From Ustulina deusta (lineage: Eukaryota > Ascomycota > Sordariomycetes > Xylariales > Xylariaceae): a stretch of 64,000 nucleotides of DNA. The notes under the pieces are model-generated. The model had not been told where the DNA came from. It searched no databases and saw nothing but the letters and a program-made list of their open reading frames with translations. This document shows, in pieces, positions 50,529 to 64,000 of the stretch; within the stretch, counting starts at the first letter, position 1, and every line of letters begins with the position of its first letter. The DNA lies in the NCBI GenBank assembly GCA_023159155.1, contig JAJNNX010000003.1, positions 1,240,001 through 1,304,000 of the forward strand, given 5' to 3'. The position numbers were made by a program, and so were the translations under genes.

Positions 50529-51053
50529 GATCAACAACGCGATACACCAGATTGCCTTCCATTTGAACTGCCAAAATATGTTGTACGATGCGATGGAAAT
50601 GAAGGTAACCCCGAGACACCCTTACCTATGGGCGTGAATATAAATAAAATTCAAATGCAGCTCACATGTGGCACCACGACAATCGTTAATACGAATGTTT
50701 TTGAAGACCATGTTCAGTCTATAAAATTAGCCTCAGGAGCGTCCCTAAGGAAGCCGAACACCACGATGCCCAGTACCCTCAATCAGCAACATAGCTTGCG
50801 CCGTGCCATTGGAATTTATGTACAAAGCCGTTTGCCTTTGCTCATCGTACCACCAACATTCTTACTATTTCGTTAATGGCGCCCATTGTTCTTATCCATG
50901 ACAATCTCTGTTTCCGTGGGTCATCCAACAACCATCCAACTTAGATTGTTCTTCCAGATCAACAAAACGTCGTTGGTATTCGCATGTTGAGTCGCGATTA
51001 TAGTGGTGGCAGTTTCTATCCCTAACATCACCGGTTCTTCTCCCGCCTCACTC
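50529..51053. other. Intergenic, convergent gene ends
   Basis: 3' regions of the Alba-like gene and of VTC1. The short frame at 50628-50876 has no domain and is not considered coding. Confidence 0.4.
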
Positions 51054-51548
51054 CTAGTTTTTCTTGCCACCCACGGCGCCAGTATAGCTTATGCGCAGAA
51101 CGAAATTGACTACGACGGCCAATAATAGAATGATGGCCAGGACAGTGGGACCGAAACGGTCGTCGAAGCCGGCCTGGCCCTTGACCCTTATTGATTTGGC
51201 GCGCCAATGGTATGTGAAGAGAGCATATATCATGGTAAGCATGGCAACACCGGTGAATAGGAATGCCGAGATGAAGGCGGGGCGATCGCCAAAGTTAAGC
51301 ATACCAATGGCGAGGGCGCCCAGTATGACGGTGAAGTTAAGCCATGAGAGAAACGTGCGCTCGTTGGCGAAGAAAACCTTAGGCTCAACTCGGGTGGGTA
51401 GGGCTATTCGTTTGCCTAGATATCGAAATGGATGGATTAGTCGGTCAACTCTAACTTTACTACGCGTCGTCTAGGGCCTAGCGAGGGAATTGGAACAATC
51501 GAGTGTTTGTTTACCGGGTGCTATTTGGAGAAGTGGTTGGCTCGACAT
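51054..51548 (-). CDS. VTC1: Vacuolar transporter chaperone subunit Vtc1
   Basis: Two exons (51515-51548 and 51054-51415, 99-bp intron) give 131 residues, close to the usual length of Vtc1. The start [12 protein letters not shown] is joined across the intron to [20 protein letters not shown], a classic Vtc1 stretch. It is followed by three hydrophobic helices: [33 protein letters not shown] and [17 protein letters not shown]. This is the small DUF202-type membrane subunit of the VTC complex, which makes polyphosphate from ATP and moves it into the vacuole, and also affects vacuole fusion and microautophagy. The SPX and catalytic tunnel domains sit on partner subunits (Vtc2-4) not encoded here. 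Confidence 0.95.
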
Positions 51549-52489
51549 GCTGGATGATTGGTTTGAGGTAAGATACGCGTAAATAAAACTCGACCCGGCC
51601 GAGAAAGGCTGATAATTTTAGCCGTCGGTTATCACTCTCCTCCTCGAAATAAACTCAAGCTTGAGCAGTTCAACCATTCCAATTAAGGTGAGAATGAAAA
51701 TTTGGAGACAGCTAAGGTCCAAGGTGATACCTAGCTCGAGAAAACATGGGCGGGAGCATTGAAATGCGAAGCCCCCACGTGCATGGTCCTGTGGATGTGA
51801 GTGGTTAAATTATGTATTGGCACTTATGTATTCATCCGTCGCACTTGGGTTTTATGTGTACTACCTAGGGAGGTAGATACCGGTATTGTCTCAAACAAGG
51901 TAGGCCTCGCGTGCTTCATTGCCCCGCGTACCCCGGGCGAGTCAGTGCCTTCCTCCTCGAGGTATCTGGTACACAGTACTATCGGGGGAATGGTGAGACA
52001 GAGATATGAGAACAATTTAGTCCCTTGAGGCTGGTCCTCGCTACAGTGTTGATTATCTACCTGCACATGATAAGAGGCGCCTCTACCCACCTGCAGCGGG
52101 GCGTGCAGCACTTACGACATGGTGACTAAGAACAAACCTAATGTACAGGTCGGCTCATGGCGGTGGTTCGAGCCAAAATTAGGTATCACTAAACGCCGAA
52201 ATACAGGGGAGAAGGCTGAACCTATTCTCAACACAAGGCTGCCTGTACAACTCACCGATGCGTTCCATTTCACAATCACATCCAGCATTCGAAAACTACC
52301 TCCCATTTGAAATCCCCGAATAACGCCAACGGCAACAGTATTCCTCTAATATTTTTACACCTCTCACTAAACCCGCTGCCCGCCGCCAACGCTTTGCATT
52401 GCCACCACCTGCAAGATTGGACCCAATTCCCCTCATCCGGTATTCCTGCCCTACAACGAAAAGAGCCGCTTCCGCAGCCCGTGCACACG
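51549..52489. other. Intergenic, divergent promoters
   Basis: About 0.9 kb between divergent VTC1 and the dynein light chain gene. Overlapping short frames on both strands lack domains. A tRNA B-box-like string at about 52165 has no matching A box or acceptor stem. Confidence 0.45.
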
Positions 52490-53271
52490 ATGGCTTCAAC
52501 AACCAATACGGTATGGATGGACTCTTCGCTGCCGGCAATCGGCCAAGGAGAACCACGATTTCCGTCGACAACTGGCTAACTGTAGCGACTAGCCCATCAA
52601 CCCTACCAGACTGAGGCAAATCGCCATGGACGTATGTTTGTCGCCTTGCGTTCCCCCGGACCATCCCTGAATCACCCTCTCATCGCATTCTGCGCCAGCG
52701 GACTAAGAACAATCACAACAATATAGGCTTGCCACGTAGCCGTCGGGAGCGCTGAATACTACGAGCACTCCAAGGTCGAGGGCTGGAACTCCACCATCAT
52801 CGTACGTTTCCCTTTTTTGACCCCTCTCTTGTTCTCCTTGCATTCATTGACGCCCCTCTTTCTTTCGTATCTACATTATACAAAGCACTAACCTCGATGG
52901 CCCGCTCGCTCTGACAGAACTCTATCCTCCGTGCTGTCATCTCCGAGTCTACGCCCTCGGGCTCGCAAACGCCCACCTTCAAGTACGTCGTCAACAGTAC
53001 CATTGTGCAGCACCTGGTGCCCACCTCGGCGCTCAACAAGTCCAAGGGTGGAAGCGATTCCAGGGCCGATGAACCCCGTATCAGCACGAGCAGCGAATCC
53101 CCCTCCGCGACGGCCACGGACGGAAAGCCTCACGTAGGTCGACGCGGTATGCACTCGGCAACTCAGGCCTTCTGGAACGAAAAGACGGACGGCATGTGGA
53201 GCTTCAAGTACGACGGCGGCGAGGGTAAAGGCATGGACGTCGTCATCAGTGTCATCTGGATCGGCATATAA
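52490..53271 (+). CDS. Tctex1-type dynein light chain (Tda2-like)
   Basis: Four exons, 52490-52510, 52593-52631, 52727-52801 and 52918-53271, all phase 0, encode 162 residues. The fold-defining pieces are the N-terminal helix PINPTRLRQIAMDACHVAVG, helix two (EGWNSTIINSILRAVI), the strand TFKYVVNSTIVQ and the C-terminal strands HSATQAFWNEKTDGMWSFKY and MDVVISVIWIGI, the hallmark of the Tctex1/DYNLT family. A Ser/Asp/Thr-rich insert of about 35 residues (53030-53140) separates the strands, longer than in animal DYNLT. Members link cargo to cytoplasmic dynein. The yeast relative Tda2 works at actin patches in endocytosis. Which role applies here is not visible. Confidence 0.9.
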
Positions 53272-54634
53272 GATTCAAACCATCGTCGTCGTGCAACCTT
53301 TCATTTTACCCTACCATAAACCCCCCTCAACATTCTCATATCCTACTTACCTACTCACCGTCGGTCACGCGACGTAGGACCAAAAAACGCGCCTCTCCCA
53401 ATCCGTTTTCGCTTGTATATCATCAGTCCATGAAGAAAAAGACAGTCAGAAACAGGAAGTAGAAGAAGAAGAAAAAGGGCAGACAAGATGCAAGGCTCAC
53501 GCCCTAGAATGTGACAAAAAGACCCAACCAATCAAGTGGATAGACCTTGTGTGGAATGGTCTTACCAACATTTTTTGTACGTTGGGTTACTGCTGCTGCA
53601 TGTTTGTATTGACTTGCGTTGCTACCACTCGATTCGATACAGAGGGGGATACGGTAGATGGGGGATAAAAAGGGGAGGGCGGGGAAGAAATTGTTACCTT
53701 GGATGGTTTGTCTATATCCGATTTACTTGCATCCACTGTCATACTCGCAATTTATTTTAATATAAAAATTCGTGTAACTTATATTATAATATAACATGTA
53801 AAAAACTGTTCCCCAGTCGCTGTCTAGGCATCCTTGATCTCTTGGCCAGCGGGTGTTGGGGCGCCTCTTGTGGGTGTGCGGCCTGGAACTCAGCACTCAG
53901 ATCGTTCTCATGAAAGTCTGGGCTAGGTAGGCTAGGCTAGGCAGTATTTCGCCACGATATTGATCGGCCACTCTCGCAGTACAGGCATCCGGCCATTTGC
54001 CAGAGGGCAAGCCTTTCTTTCGTTCGTTCTTTCTTGCCTCAATGACAGACCAGACCAGACCAGACCGCCTAGGTTAGAGAGGTCCTACACTATGCTACAT
54101 GACAACAACTGAACTACCTACACCAAATAATAATAATAATACAAAAACACCACGCACTACAAGCGCTCTGTTCAATAGAAAAAATTTTCCCTGCAGGATA
54201 ACGCCGACTCTTTGGATGTGAGAGGGAGACAGAAACCCATTATGCCCCCTTTTGCTTTTAATAATCTTTTTTTTTATGTATCCCACGCACACGCAAGACC
54301 AGCCTCCCAACTGAAGCCCAGATAGATAGATAGACCTCCGAAAAAGAGACGACGAAGGCACCCGCTCTTCTTTCCTTCCGTATAATGGAATCCTCATTTT
54401 CGTTTCCCTGATTCGAATTTGTTCGTACCCCAGACCCTCCCTCCCTCTCTCTTCCGTCCTCGTCACTCTCAAAGTCCTCTTTATTCGTCTTTATAGAGAA
54501 TTCCCCCGAGATCCATGGCCATGGTGCGAGTGCTTATGGTTTTGTCTTCCCGCCACATATTTCCCCTTTCCTCCTCCATTATCTGAGTCGTCTCTATCTT
54601 CGTCAACATGCAGGTGTAACAGTGGTCTGTGAAG
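53272..54634. other. Intergenic, convergent gene ends
   Basis: About 1.4 kb holding the 3' regions of the dynein light chain and cytidylyltransferase genes. Low-complexity stretches include CCAGACCAGACCAGACC (about 54048-54065), AATAATAATAAT (54127-54138) and T-rich runs. No gene recognised. Confidence 0.45.
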
Positions 54635-56294
<1,660 letters not shown>

Positions 56295-58396
56295 TTTGGG
56301 TTCTGCGCCCAGCAATGCCAAAACCTAAAGGAGCCTGGCCAAACAGCCAAGTACACGGCGTCGGTCGGTCGGCCAGTCAGACGAAGGCAGAATACCGGTT
56401 TGGTTGTCCAAGGCAGGAATGGAATGACTTGGCCTGACTTCCGAGGACACGTCACGTCGCGTCGCAGATTACTTGGGGGGGTCGACAGCGTGTGGGCAGG
56501 GGAGATGGAAAGCGGAAGGCAAACGTCACCTGTCGAGTCTCCGTCGAGGGATAACCATCTGTCGGCCAGTCGGGGGAAAAGTTAGGGATGGTGGTGGTGG
56601 ATGCGAGTGCGGGTGTTGGCGTAGAATTATTATGTATACTAGTAGCAGGAGGTGCTGTGCTGTGCTGTGGTTGAACTACCTAATCAATCCCCGAATGGCG
56701 AGATAAGAAATGGGTTGATTATTATCGTTCTATCGCACACCTGTAATTAAGTAGGTAGGTTGGACTGCAGCCGGACAAGATCAATCGCCTTGTCGCCCCT
56801 CTTATCACTTTAGTCGGTCCATTAGTTGAAACAAGAGACGGCCAGATGGTTGTGAATATTATCTAATACCCAGTACTAGTAGTAGTGGGCAAATAAAAGA
56901 GACAGCTCCAATTCGGCATAAATGACGTTTAAGCACGTGTTGGAAGACGTCTTCACGAATCAGATCTCGACATGGCTTGCACGGTGGCTTGCACGAGGAC
57001 GAGAGGGAGAAGTATCAGATACCTATACACCCAGTGGAATGTACTGCCAGTAAGTAGGTATAAAGTACACATTCCAGTATCTGCAAATACATCACTCATC
57101 ACTACATCATAATGTAGGTGGCACATTAGAGGTACCGTATCTATCTCATCGAGCTCCGAGAGACTTCAGGTAGAGAATCAAGTTAGCAATTAATGCCTAC
57201 CAAAACTTGAAACCGCTGAAATAAATTTCATTCTGAATGTAGAGATTGACATAAAAGGGGGAAATTGAGTGATGGGTTACCTATTGTGGCCGCTAGCATT
57301 GCCAAGTCCTTCGTTCTACCGCACCCAGTTGGTACCATAGGTACACTTCCGAGTCAAGTCGAAGATGCCCTTATCGCCTCTAGGTATCTACTACCTATGT
57401 GAAAGCAGAAGGGCGGTAAACTTGAATTCTTGTACAAATTAATGTACCATCTCTAATGCACCATGTCTAATGCATACTGAGGTAGTAGGTACCTACTAAA
57501 TATCATGATGGAATACGCATAGCTCCAACTCGCAGTATGTAATGATTAGAACCAACATGAAGGCTAAGCGCACTCACTAACACCGCCTCTTTGGTATACC
57601 TTTATCAAACTCGTCATTAATCCACGACCACGGCGCATGATTTCGGTACTGTACTTGTTTACTGCTGCTACAGTACCTATGCTTCGGCACACGTATGAAG
57701 TAAAAGAGAGAATAGAGACAAAACCTGTACCTACTATGGTACAGGGAGGAGGTTGGCACGAGGGGGGAAGAATATTGCATGCCGCTTATTAAAAATTATT
57801 AAAAATAGCCTGTCTGATTCGATGCAATATGCGTCATAGTCATACCATATCATGGATCATGCATTTCAGGCCTCGAATGTCAGAAACCCGGTCCCAGTCT
57901 CGATGAAATGAATGTCGAGTACCGTAACGTAGTTATATCTAGTGTATGTAGGTTTATTAAACCTCTATAATTCCACCTCTCTAATAGGTAGGTGTCCCGT
58001 TACGAAAACAACCCAAAAAAAACAGGGTCACCAATGCAGATGCCATGACGTGAACAACAATCTAAAACCAATACTTTACATCGTAAATGCCGATACCTAG
58101 TCCCATGCCAGCCTTCTATCCAGCCAGCCCTTGGGCGACTTTTTTTTTTGGTTTGAAACTTGAAGAGATTACCGATACGCTTCGTTCCGTCCCTGACACT
58201 CGCTTCCTTGTGAAGGGCAAATGCTAACACTAACACCAACACACTGATCGTGTCAAAATAACCCAGCCGGGGGGTACCAGATGGGATTCACCAGCCCGCG
58301 CGAGAGGGAAATGCCGTCGTCTCGTGCTCGAGATGGCCAGCTAGAGCCGGAGAGCCGGGGGCAACGCGCCACCGGACACACAAACCCTTGTCGACC
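56295..58396. other. Intergenic
   Basis: About 2.1 kb between two minus-strand genes. The first part is the cytidylyltransferase promoter. The rest has scattered TAGGTAGG motifs (56750, 57480) and AT-rich stretches but no convincing coding frame or RNA gene. Confidence 0.45.
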
Positions 58397-59305
58397 TCAG
58401 GCGAGGCGGACGGCGCGCCGATTCCGCGTGTGGCGGCCACACCGGTTGGGATGTCTCGGGGAGCTGCGATAGCAGAAGCCCTTGGCGTCCAGCCCGGGCT
58501 CGAGGCCGAACTTCTGCGTGACGAGGCAGTACTCGAGGCCGGGGCCCATCCACTCCTTGATGTGCTTGTGCAGCTCGCAGCGGGCGGTGCGGCACTTGCG
58601 GCAGTAGACCTGGCCGCGCGGGGACAGGAAGGCGAGCGAGTTCTGGCCACCGCCGCCGCCGCTGCCGCCGCTGCCGCGGTGGAGCAGCAGGAACGGGCCG
58701 GCGTTGCGCCACACCCACTCCATGTCGTTGGGGCCCTCGCGGCGCGCCGCGAGCGAGACCTTGCCGTGGATGTTCCAGTGCACCGCGTAGAAGTGCCGGC
58801 TCGTCAGCGCCAGGCACACGCTGTCGATCGGGTCCAGGAAGCCGAAGACGGCGTAGTGCAGCTCCGCCGGCAGGTGCGAGAGCCGCAGCGTCGTCCCCGG
58901 CTGGTGCGTGAACGGGACCGGCTCGTAGTCCATCACCGAGTACGATCTCGGCGGCCCCGGCTGAGGCAGGCGGTGGAGCAGCGCTGCCGCGGACGCCACC
59001 TTCAAATACAACAACTCGCGGTTCGTCGTCGTCGTCGTCGTCGTCGACTCCGCGGAGGGCGTGGCAGTACGCGAGACGGGCGCCGTCGGGAGCAGGTAGT
59101 TGGATGCGGTGAAGGCTCGCCGAGGTGGTACGTGGAGTTCGCCGGCACTCTTAGCGCCTTCGTATTCTGGTATTTCCTTCTTCAGCTCCTCTTGGACCGA
59201 GCCCAGCGTTGTGGTCATCAGCCGGCTGGACAGCTCCACCATATCCGTCTCCATTGCGTCGGACGGAAATTGCCTCTGAGACGAGACCGGGATGACTTCC
59301 ACCAT
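58397..59305 (-). CDS. F-box protein with C-terminal cysteine-rich region
   Basis: Intronless, 302 residues from ATG 59305 (an ATG 21 bases upstream is less likely). Residues of about 141-180 form an F-box (LSHLPAELHYAVFGFLDPID then LALTSRHFY), which normally binds Skp1 in SCF ubiquitin ligases and brings a substrate. The C-terminal third has a Cys/His-rich pattern (VYCRKCRTARCELHKH, ...EYC, GFC, NRCGRH, about residues 227-300), seen in many fungal F-box proteins and possibly metal-binding. A threonine run (TTTTTTT, about residues 88-94) comes from a GTC/GAC trinucleotide repeat at 59025-59046, and a glycine/serine run lies near residue 210. The very GC-rich codons create long false frames on the other strand. 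Substrate unknown. Confidence 0.8.
   Translation of the reverse strand: MVEVIPVSSQRQFPSDAMETDMVELSSRLMTTTLGSVQEELKKEIPEYEGAKSAGELHVPPRRAFTASNYLLPTAPVSRTATPSAESTTTTTTTNRELLYLKVASAAALLHRLPQPGPPRSYSVMDYEPVPFTHQPGTTLRLSHLPAELHYAVFGFLDPIDSVCLALTSRHFYAVHWNIHGKVSLAARREGPNDMEWVWRNAGPFLLLHRGSGGSGGGGGQNSLAFLSPRGQVYCRKCRTARCELHKHIKEWMGPGLEYCLVTQKFGLEPGLDAKGFCYRSSPRHPNRCGRHTRNRRAVRLA
59025..59046. repeat. GTC trinucleotide microsatellite inside the F-box gene
   Basis: About seven tandem GTC units, read on the minus strand as threonine codons. Confidence 0.8.
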
Positions 59306-62300
59306 GGTGAAAGAAGGGGATATCACCAGGTGATCGTTGATCGGTTTTTTTGTTTTTTTGGAGCGAAATTAGGGAATTCGCCGTAGGGCACGGGTTGTGC
59401 GGCGATGCGCTACGGACAATAATAATAACTCGAGGCGGCTACGGGTTATTAGTGTAGTTGGATCCAAAACGCCCCACGATAGTGATACCACGACGAAGTT
59501 ATTACTGTGTGAACTAGCGGTAAGATCGTGACGGTCGGCGGCAGGATGGAATGGGGACTGAATCGTGTCGTAGGGATCGAGGAGAAACCACCATATACTA
59601 TGTGACTACACGGCGCGGGGAGCTGTCTTTACGGGTCTCTGGATTCTTGTCACGGGAATTTCTTGATACCTAGTGAAGAAAGATGTAGACCTGTTACATA
59701 TGATATTTATAAAATCCGCCTTCACGAAGAGCGGCCAAGGACCACATGACGCTAGTTAGGTCGCAAATAACTATTCTTGGTGGGTATGGTCCACTCTTGC
59801 CAGCTCGGTGGTTCTCCAACATTGACACTAGACTCTAGAAAACTACACTATCGTGACATCTGGAGCGCGGTGGAGCGGCGTGGCCAACCCTCCTTTTGTG
59901 ACGAGACGATGACCAGTCCTTGGTAACATCTCGGCCGATCCAGGGACTACGTGCAAAATCCTTCCCAAGAGGGATGCAAAAGAAAACCAATGGCCCGCAG
60001 AGAGCAGCTCTCTATCTCTGTCGATAAACGATTTGCCTGTGGTTTTTACTGCTTCGGGCATGGCGAGAAGATCCACGATGCCCCAGAAAAACGCCTGGTA
60101 GTCTAGTGGGCGCTCAGAGGACCTCCGGCGCGATAACGGACAGTGTGCACACATTCATATGACGACAGGCTGATGACGTACTGGAAGTTGGTCTACTTCT
60201 TCTCCATCGTCACGAAGGTATACCCATCGTGTAACTGAGTCACGAAGGAGAGCTGTTTGCTCGCAACCCTGTACTGGGTAGACACTGTGTATCCGAGCCG
60301 GAAAATCACGGGATGAGATTTCCGGAGCTACGGAATCGCGCTTTTCCCAAAGTCTCGTAGACTGCCCTTCTCTATGCGAGATACATGCCTGAGAGACATG
60401 TTTGATAATCTAGCCCGTTCTTTGCCACCCGCTTGAACGGTTGGGTCAGCCCCCGTGGCCGAGCAGTGACCAAGCCAAACCCCCACGAGAATGTCTGAGC
60501 GCGCTCTTCGCGCCCACTTTATTATTAGGGAGTCTACGCATATCTACGGAGGTACTACCGACGTGGTTGCAGATCGCGTTCAGACAAATCGGTTTATATA
60601 TCAGAGACAGCTCTTCGCATGGGACCCTTCATATGGAATAGGGCTCTTATCCGGGGATTCGGGTGAACTCTCTGTCTCGTGGCAAAACCCCATTGCGTCA
60701 ATCGACGTAGCCGAGGTGTTGTTATTTGAGCCTCATTGATCCAATTCTAGGCAAAGGTATGTTGCGCCGCAGCCGCAAAATTACAGCACGTCATGTGAGA
60801 TGGTGACCGGGGGTCTCTACCTACCTACATGTGCGTGAACTGTGTCTACTCGTGTAGGCAGGTAGGTCGTGTATGTAATATATCTCGCATTGACATTGCA
60901 TTATGCCGAAGACCCTGGACGCCGCCGATCGCTTATAACCCTAATAATACCCCGACCAAGTTCCAATTGCCGACATGATTGAATGTCAACTTGGATATTT
61001 TCATTAGTATAAAATGTTCGATGTACGAAGTACTTCGATTCCCTACCTATCCAGTACCTCCTGTGAAGTATCCGCTCTTACAGCTCGGGTACAATAGGGC
61101 TTAGGGATAAGTCAGCAGTCGGTATTCCTAACGAAACTTCCCACCCAGCTGCTAGTATAGGGAGACGGCTATCACCGGATCCGACGTCTCGTTTTGGCTG
61201 CGGTACACCATAAGGCTCCGTTGCTTTCGAGCATCGGCGGCCGCCGTAACTAAAATCGGTCGAGAGGCGCAGGTTGGTGTCGACTCTCGGTGCTCTATGT
61301 CGTTCGGGCATCAATGGTTAGTTTCAGAGCTGTAAAAGAAACATAAATCTCTCAAAGTATATGCCGGTTGGAATCATAAGGAGAAGGCCCGATTGTCAAT
61401 ATAGTATCGCTTACCGCTCAAGATATTAACAGGATGAAGTTCCAGCATTTAGACAGGGGGTTGAATAGCTAGCCTACATGAATCCCTATCGTCAATGTCT
61501 ACGTTGGTCCCCTATGTGCCTTAATCTATCGCATCATGTTATCTGCCTCTTAGTTTTTACCCAGAGCTATCTCGAAGTCTAATACCTAAGTAGAGCCAGC
61601 AATATTCGATGGTAGTTAACGGTAAAACATGGGACTAAATAATGAAAAACCGACAATAACCACGACAACAGCCATTTTTACCGTTTCGTCTTACATATTG
61701 TTATCCTACAACTGCGTCAAAATATCATCTTCTGAGTGATAACTTGTACTAGATATCCAACCACCTGCCGGGTAGTATTCCAACGTACAAAGGCTGTCCA
61801 ACGCAGCATACAAGCCAGTCTTCATTCAGTAGTGTGTAGGATAAGCTCTCTTGCCCAACCTTGTTACCCAGCAACAAGATGAAGGGGCATCCATACCGAT
61901 TCTTTGGAAATGATATCTGCAGAGGAAATTGACAAGACCCCACGCCTCGGTTCTCGGGAAGTTATCCATACTCAAACACTGCTACCTCAAAGCTTTAGCT
62001 AGCTTTCCTTACAGATGGGGTGAGGTATAGCAGGGACTACTAGCTTGTGTAAATTACCGAATACTAGAACCAGACAGAGCATTCATTAGAAACTAGCTGC
62101 AATTATCTCGCCGCGCCTACCAGACAACCCGGGATGCATACAGCCCGTGATGATACATGGAACCATCCATTTGCCATGCCACCTCCGGGCCACACCCCAA
62201 AGCCGTCTACACCACGACCACACCACGGGCAAGACTGCAGCGAGCGCGGCAGTGTTGCCCTGAAACCAAGCAACCGTAGAAATGATGGGACTACCCATGT

Positions 62301-62978
62301 CAGCAACGCAGCCTCCGCGGCCGGGCCCCCGTGCTCGGCCACGGCCACGGCCGCAGGGCGCAGAGGTGCAGATACCTCTAAGGATATGGATCCGTGGACT
62401 GATAGGCACAGCAAAACAGACGTGGGATCCAGAGGCTTGGAGCACTTCCGCCGAATCGAGGAGTCGGTGGCCGATTTGCGTCTTTTGCGTCGGTGGAGAG
62501 AAAAGAAAGCAAGCATGCTGCTCTGGCGCTGAGGCTGGAGGCACTGGCTGGTTGATGAAGTTACCTCGGCTAGGGAGACATTGCGCATGATTACTTACGT
62601 GGCTGTCTTGCAATTATCGAATATACTGGATGCATAAGAGGGGATTGTTCAGGTGCCGCCGACTGGGCTTGTAGGAAGGGGTTATTCTGACCTTGGCTGT
62701 AAGTTCTGGCATGTACAAGAATAGGGTCCTCTTGGATACATACATACATGGTCCAGCGAAATTCAATAGATAGTAGTTTCCACAACTTTAGCGAGGATAT
62801 CTATCCTCTTTATATCTATCTAGAGCTTTTATTCGTATGTACCAAAGTCTTTGCCTTAGGCCGCATTATATACATATACTATCCCTTATCGTGCCTGTAC
62901 AGTTTCCCGTTTCTCTATACTTAGTCGACGCCTGGTGTCGAAACGGCTCACTATATCCAAGCCCTAAGAACCCTCATC
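59306..62978. other. Long intergenic region without a supported gene
   Basis: About 3.7 kb. Candidate frames at 59843-60154 (minus), 60491-60739 (plus, starts MSERALRAHFIIRES) and 62086-62613 (both strands open) have no recognisable domain. The 60491 frame is the most protein-like and could be an exon remnant. TAGGTAGG motifs occur at 60815-60870. Composition is normal, with no RIP-type AT shift. Confidence 0.4.
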
Positions 62979-64000
62979 TCACCCAACAAGGCTATCACGG
63001 GCCTCCTCCCCCTCCTCCTGATCGCGAACTTTTTTATCCGTGGGGCCCCTCCACCCCGTAGCAGCCTGCAGTATCAGCACGAAGAAAGCCAGCGCAACAG
63101 CGGCCTGGAACAAAACGCGAAGCGCACTGCTGTAGCCCTGCACGGCAACCATCTTCTCGGCATCCGGCAGCTCGCCGTGATAGACGAGCAGCGGGCTGCC
63201 TATCAATTTCCTGATGAGTTCCTCGCGGTCTTTGCTGAGGTGATCGCTCCCGTCGAGGGCCTTGAGGCCCCTCTCCAGACTCCCCCGCAGCGTCCGCGCG
63301 AAGATGCCGCCGCCTATCGCGCTGCCGAAGCTGCCGGCAAACCCCCTGAACGTGCCCAGCAGGCTCGTGGCGACGTAGTGGGTTTCGGGCACTGTCAGGT
63401 GGAGGAGGTGAGACATGGTGTAGTTCAGGGCTCCGCCGGTGAAGAGTCCGTTGAGGAAGACGAGGGCAATATAGAGACCGAACGGGGTATCTTTGGTGGA
63501 CGACACGGACAGTGCCAGAAGGCTGATGCCGAATAGACCGAAGCACAGAATGCTGGGGCCCCAGAAGCTGCCTGAACGGCGGATGTGGAATGCCTAGAGC
63601 GTGTGAGTTTGGTTGATGATTTTGTTTTGGTGGCTTGGTCGACAGTGAAAGAAGGAGCTCAGAAAGGAATATAAGAGGTAACTTACACCGACGAGTAAAC
63701 CGCCAAGACCAAATCCAAGGTTGGTAGGGATAAGAATACTGCCGCTGGCCGCCGGGTTAAAGCCGAACACGGCGAGCGCCGTCATGGGTGTATAGAATAG
63801 CACTGTCCACCGAGCGGCCACTGTAATGTCCAGAGTTAGGAATCCGTTTTCGATTTCAGGAGAATATGGAGCACAGCAGCTAGTTGGAACAGTAGACATT
63901 TTGCCCGGTGACGATCAATTCATTGCGAGAGTAGTTAGACTTACTGAAACCAAGCTGAGAAACACACGATAGCAACGCGCCACGATTCTGGAGGACCGTG
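62979..64000 (-). CDS. MFS transporter (drug:H+ antiporter / vacuolar basic amino acid transporter-like), C-terminal part
   Basis: Partial gene whose N-terminal half lies beyond the window end. Exon 62979-63593 and exon 63687-about 63885 are joined by a 93-bp intron (GTAAGT...CTAG) in phase. The upstream exon border is unclear: a GTAAGT donor at about 63943 and acceptor-like AG before 63880 suggest another intron close to the edge. Visible parts are FNPAASGSILIPTNLGFGLG, GAFHIRRSGSFWGPS, helices LYIALVFLNGLFTGG and LLGTFRGFAGSFGSAIGGGI, a loop with YHGELPDAEK, and the last helix VLFQAAVALAFFVLILQ. The pattern fits the 14-helix fungal MFS group that includes vacuolar basic amino acid (Vba) and azole-resistance-type carriers. 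Substrate unknown. The ATG at 63899 is probably not the true start. Confidence 0.8.

Noticed and set aside
52160..52175. GGTTCGAGCC string resembling a tRNA B box
   Set aside because: No A box at the right distance and no acceptor or anticodon stem could be drawn.
58388..59386. Long plus-strand frame (332 codons) opposite the F-box gene
   Set aside because: Same cause: high GC reduces stops. The minus strand carries the recognisable F-box.
59843..60154. Minus-strand frame of 103 codons
   Set aside because: No recognisable domain or supporting exons. Left as unassigned intergenic sequence.
60455..60485. TGGCCGAGCAGTG string resembling a tRNA A box
   Set aside because: No downstream B box or cloverleaf pairing.
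62086..62613. Frames open on both strands (about 175 codons)
   Set aside because: No domain, both strands and several frames open at once, biased composition.

Overview
The window comes from a filamentous ascomycete (Pezizomycotina), most likely a Sordariomycete. The evidence is short introns (about 50-100 bp, GT...AG), GC-rich codon use, fungal-type families (Rsp5/HulA, Vtc1, an Ahc1-like zinc finger, ACS-family permeases, a fungal STAND-type N-terminal domain), many ACCTACCTA/TAGGTAGGT motifs between genes, and a large AT-rich block whose differences between repeat copies are C-to-T and G-to-A transitions. That last signature is repeat-induced point mutation (RIP).

Left arm (1-28.3 kb): an ACS-family MFS permease (774-3211), a multi-exon Snf2-type helicase-like protein (about 4500-8520), a D-2-hydroxyacid dehydrogenase (9176-10117, minus), a large protein with a fungal STAND-like N-terminal domain and a helical-repeat region (10810-14210, minus), ribosomal protein eL43/RPL43 (16203-16660), the HECT ubiquitin ligase Rsp5 (19072-21913) and an Ahc1-like zinc-finger protein (24217-26271, minus).

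Middle (28.35-47.6 kb): a four-layer nest of transposable elements. Outermost is a 2,417-bp terminal-inverted-repeat element (A, TA target duplication). It is split by an LTR retroelement (B, 179-bp LTRs, ATTTA target duplication, about 7.5 kb, heavily mutated). B is split by a Ty3/gypsy chromovirus (C, about 271-bp LTRs, about 6.9 kb, gag and pol full of stops). C is split inside reverse transcriptase by a second copy of the outer element (D), also 2,417 bp. Order of insertion is therefore A, B, C, D, and the TIR family moved both before and after the two retroelements.

Right arm (47.6-64 kb): a possible small unknown gene (48737-49330), an Alba-like protein (49779-50528), Vtc1 (51054-51548, minus), a Tctex-type dynein light chain (52490-53271), choline-phosphate cytidylyltransferase (54635-56294, minus), an F-box/Cys-rich protein (58397-59305, minus) and the 3' part of a second MFS transporter running off the window end (62979-64000, minus).

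The genes are mostly conserved housekeeping functions with no sign of a metabolic cluster. The most notable structure is the nested, RIP-mutated transposon block, whose layers can be separated exactly from the sequence. Intron positions were read by eye from frame continuity and splice signals.
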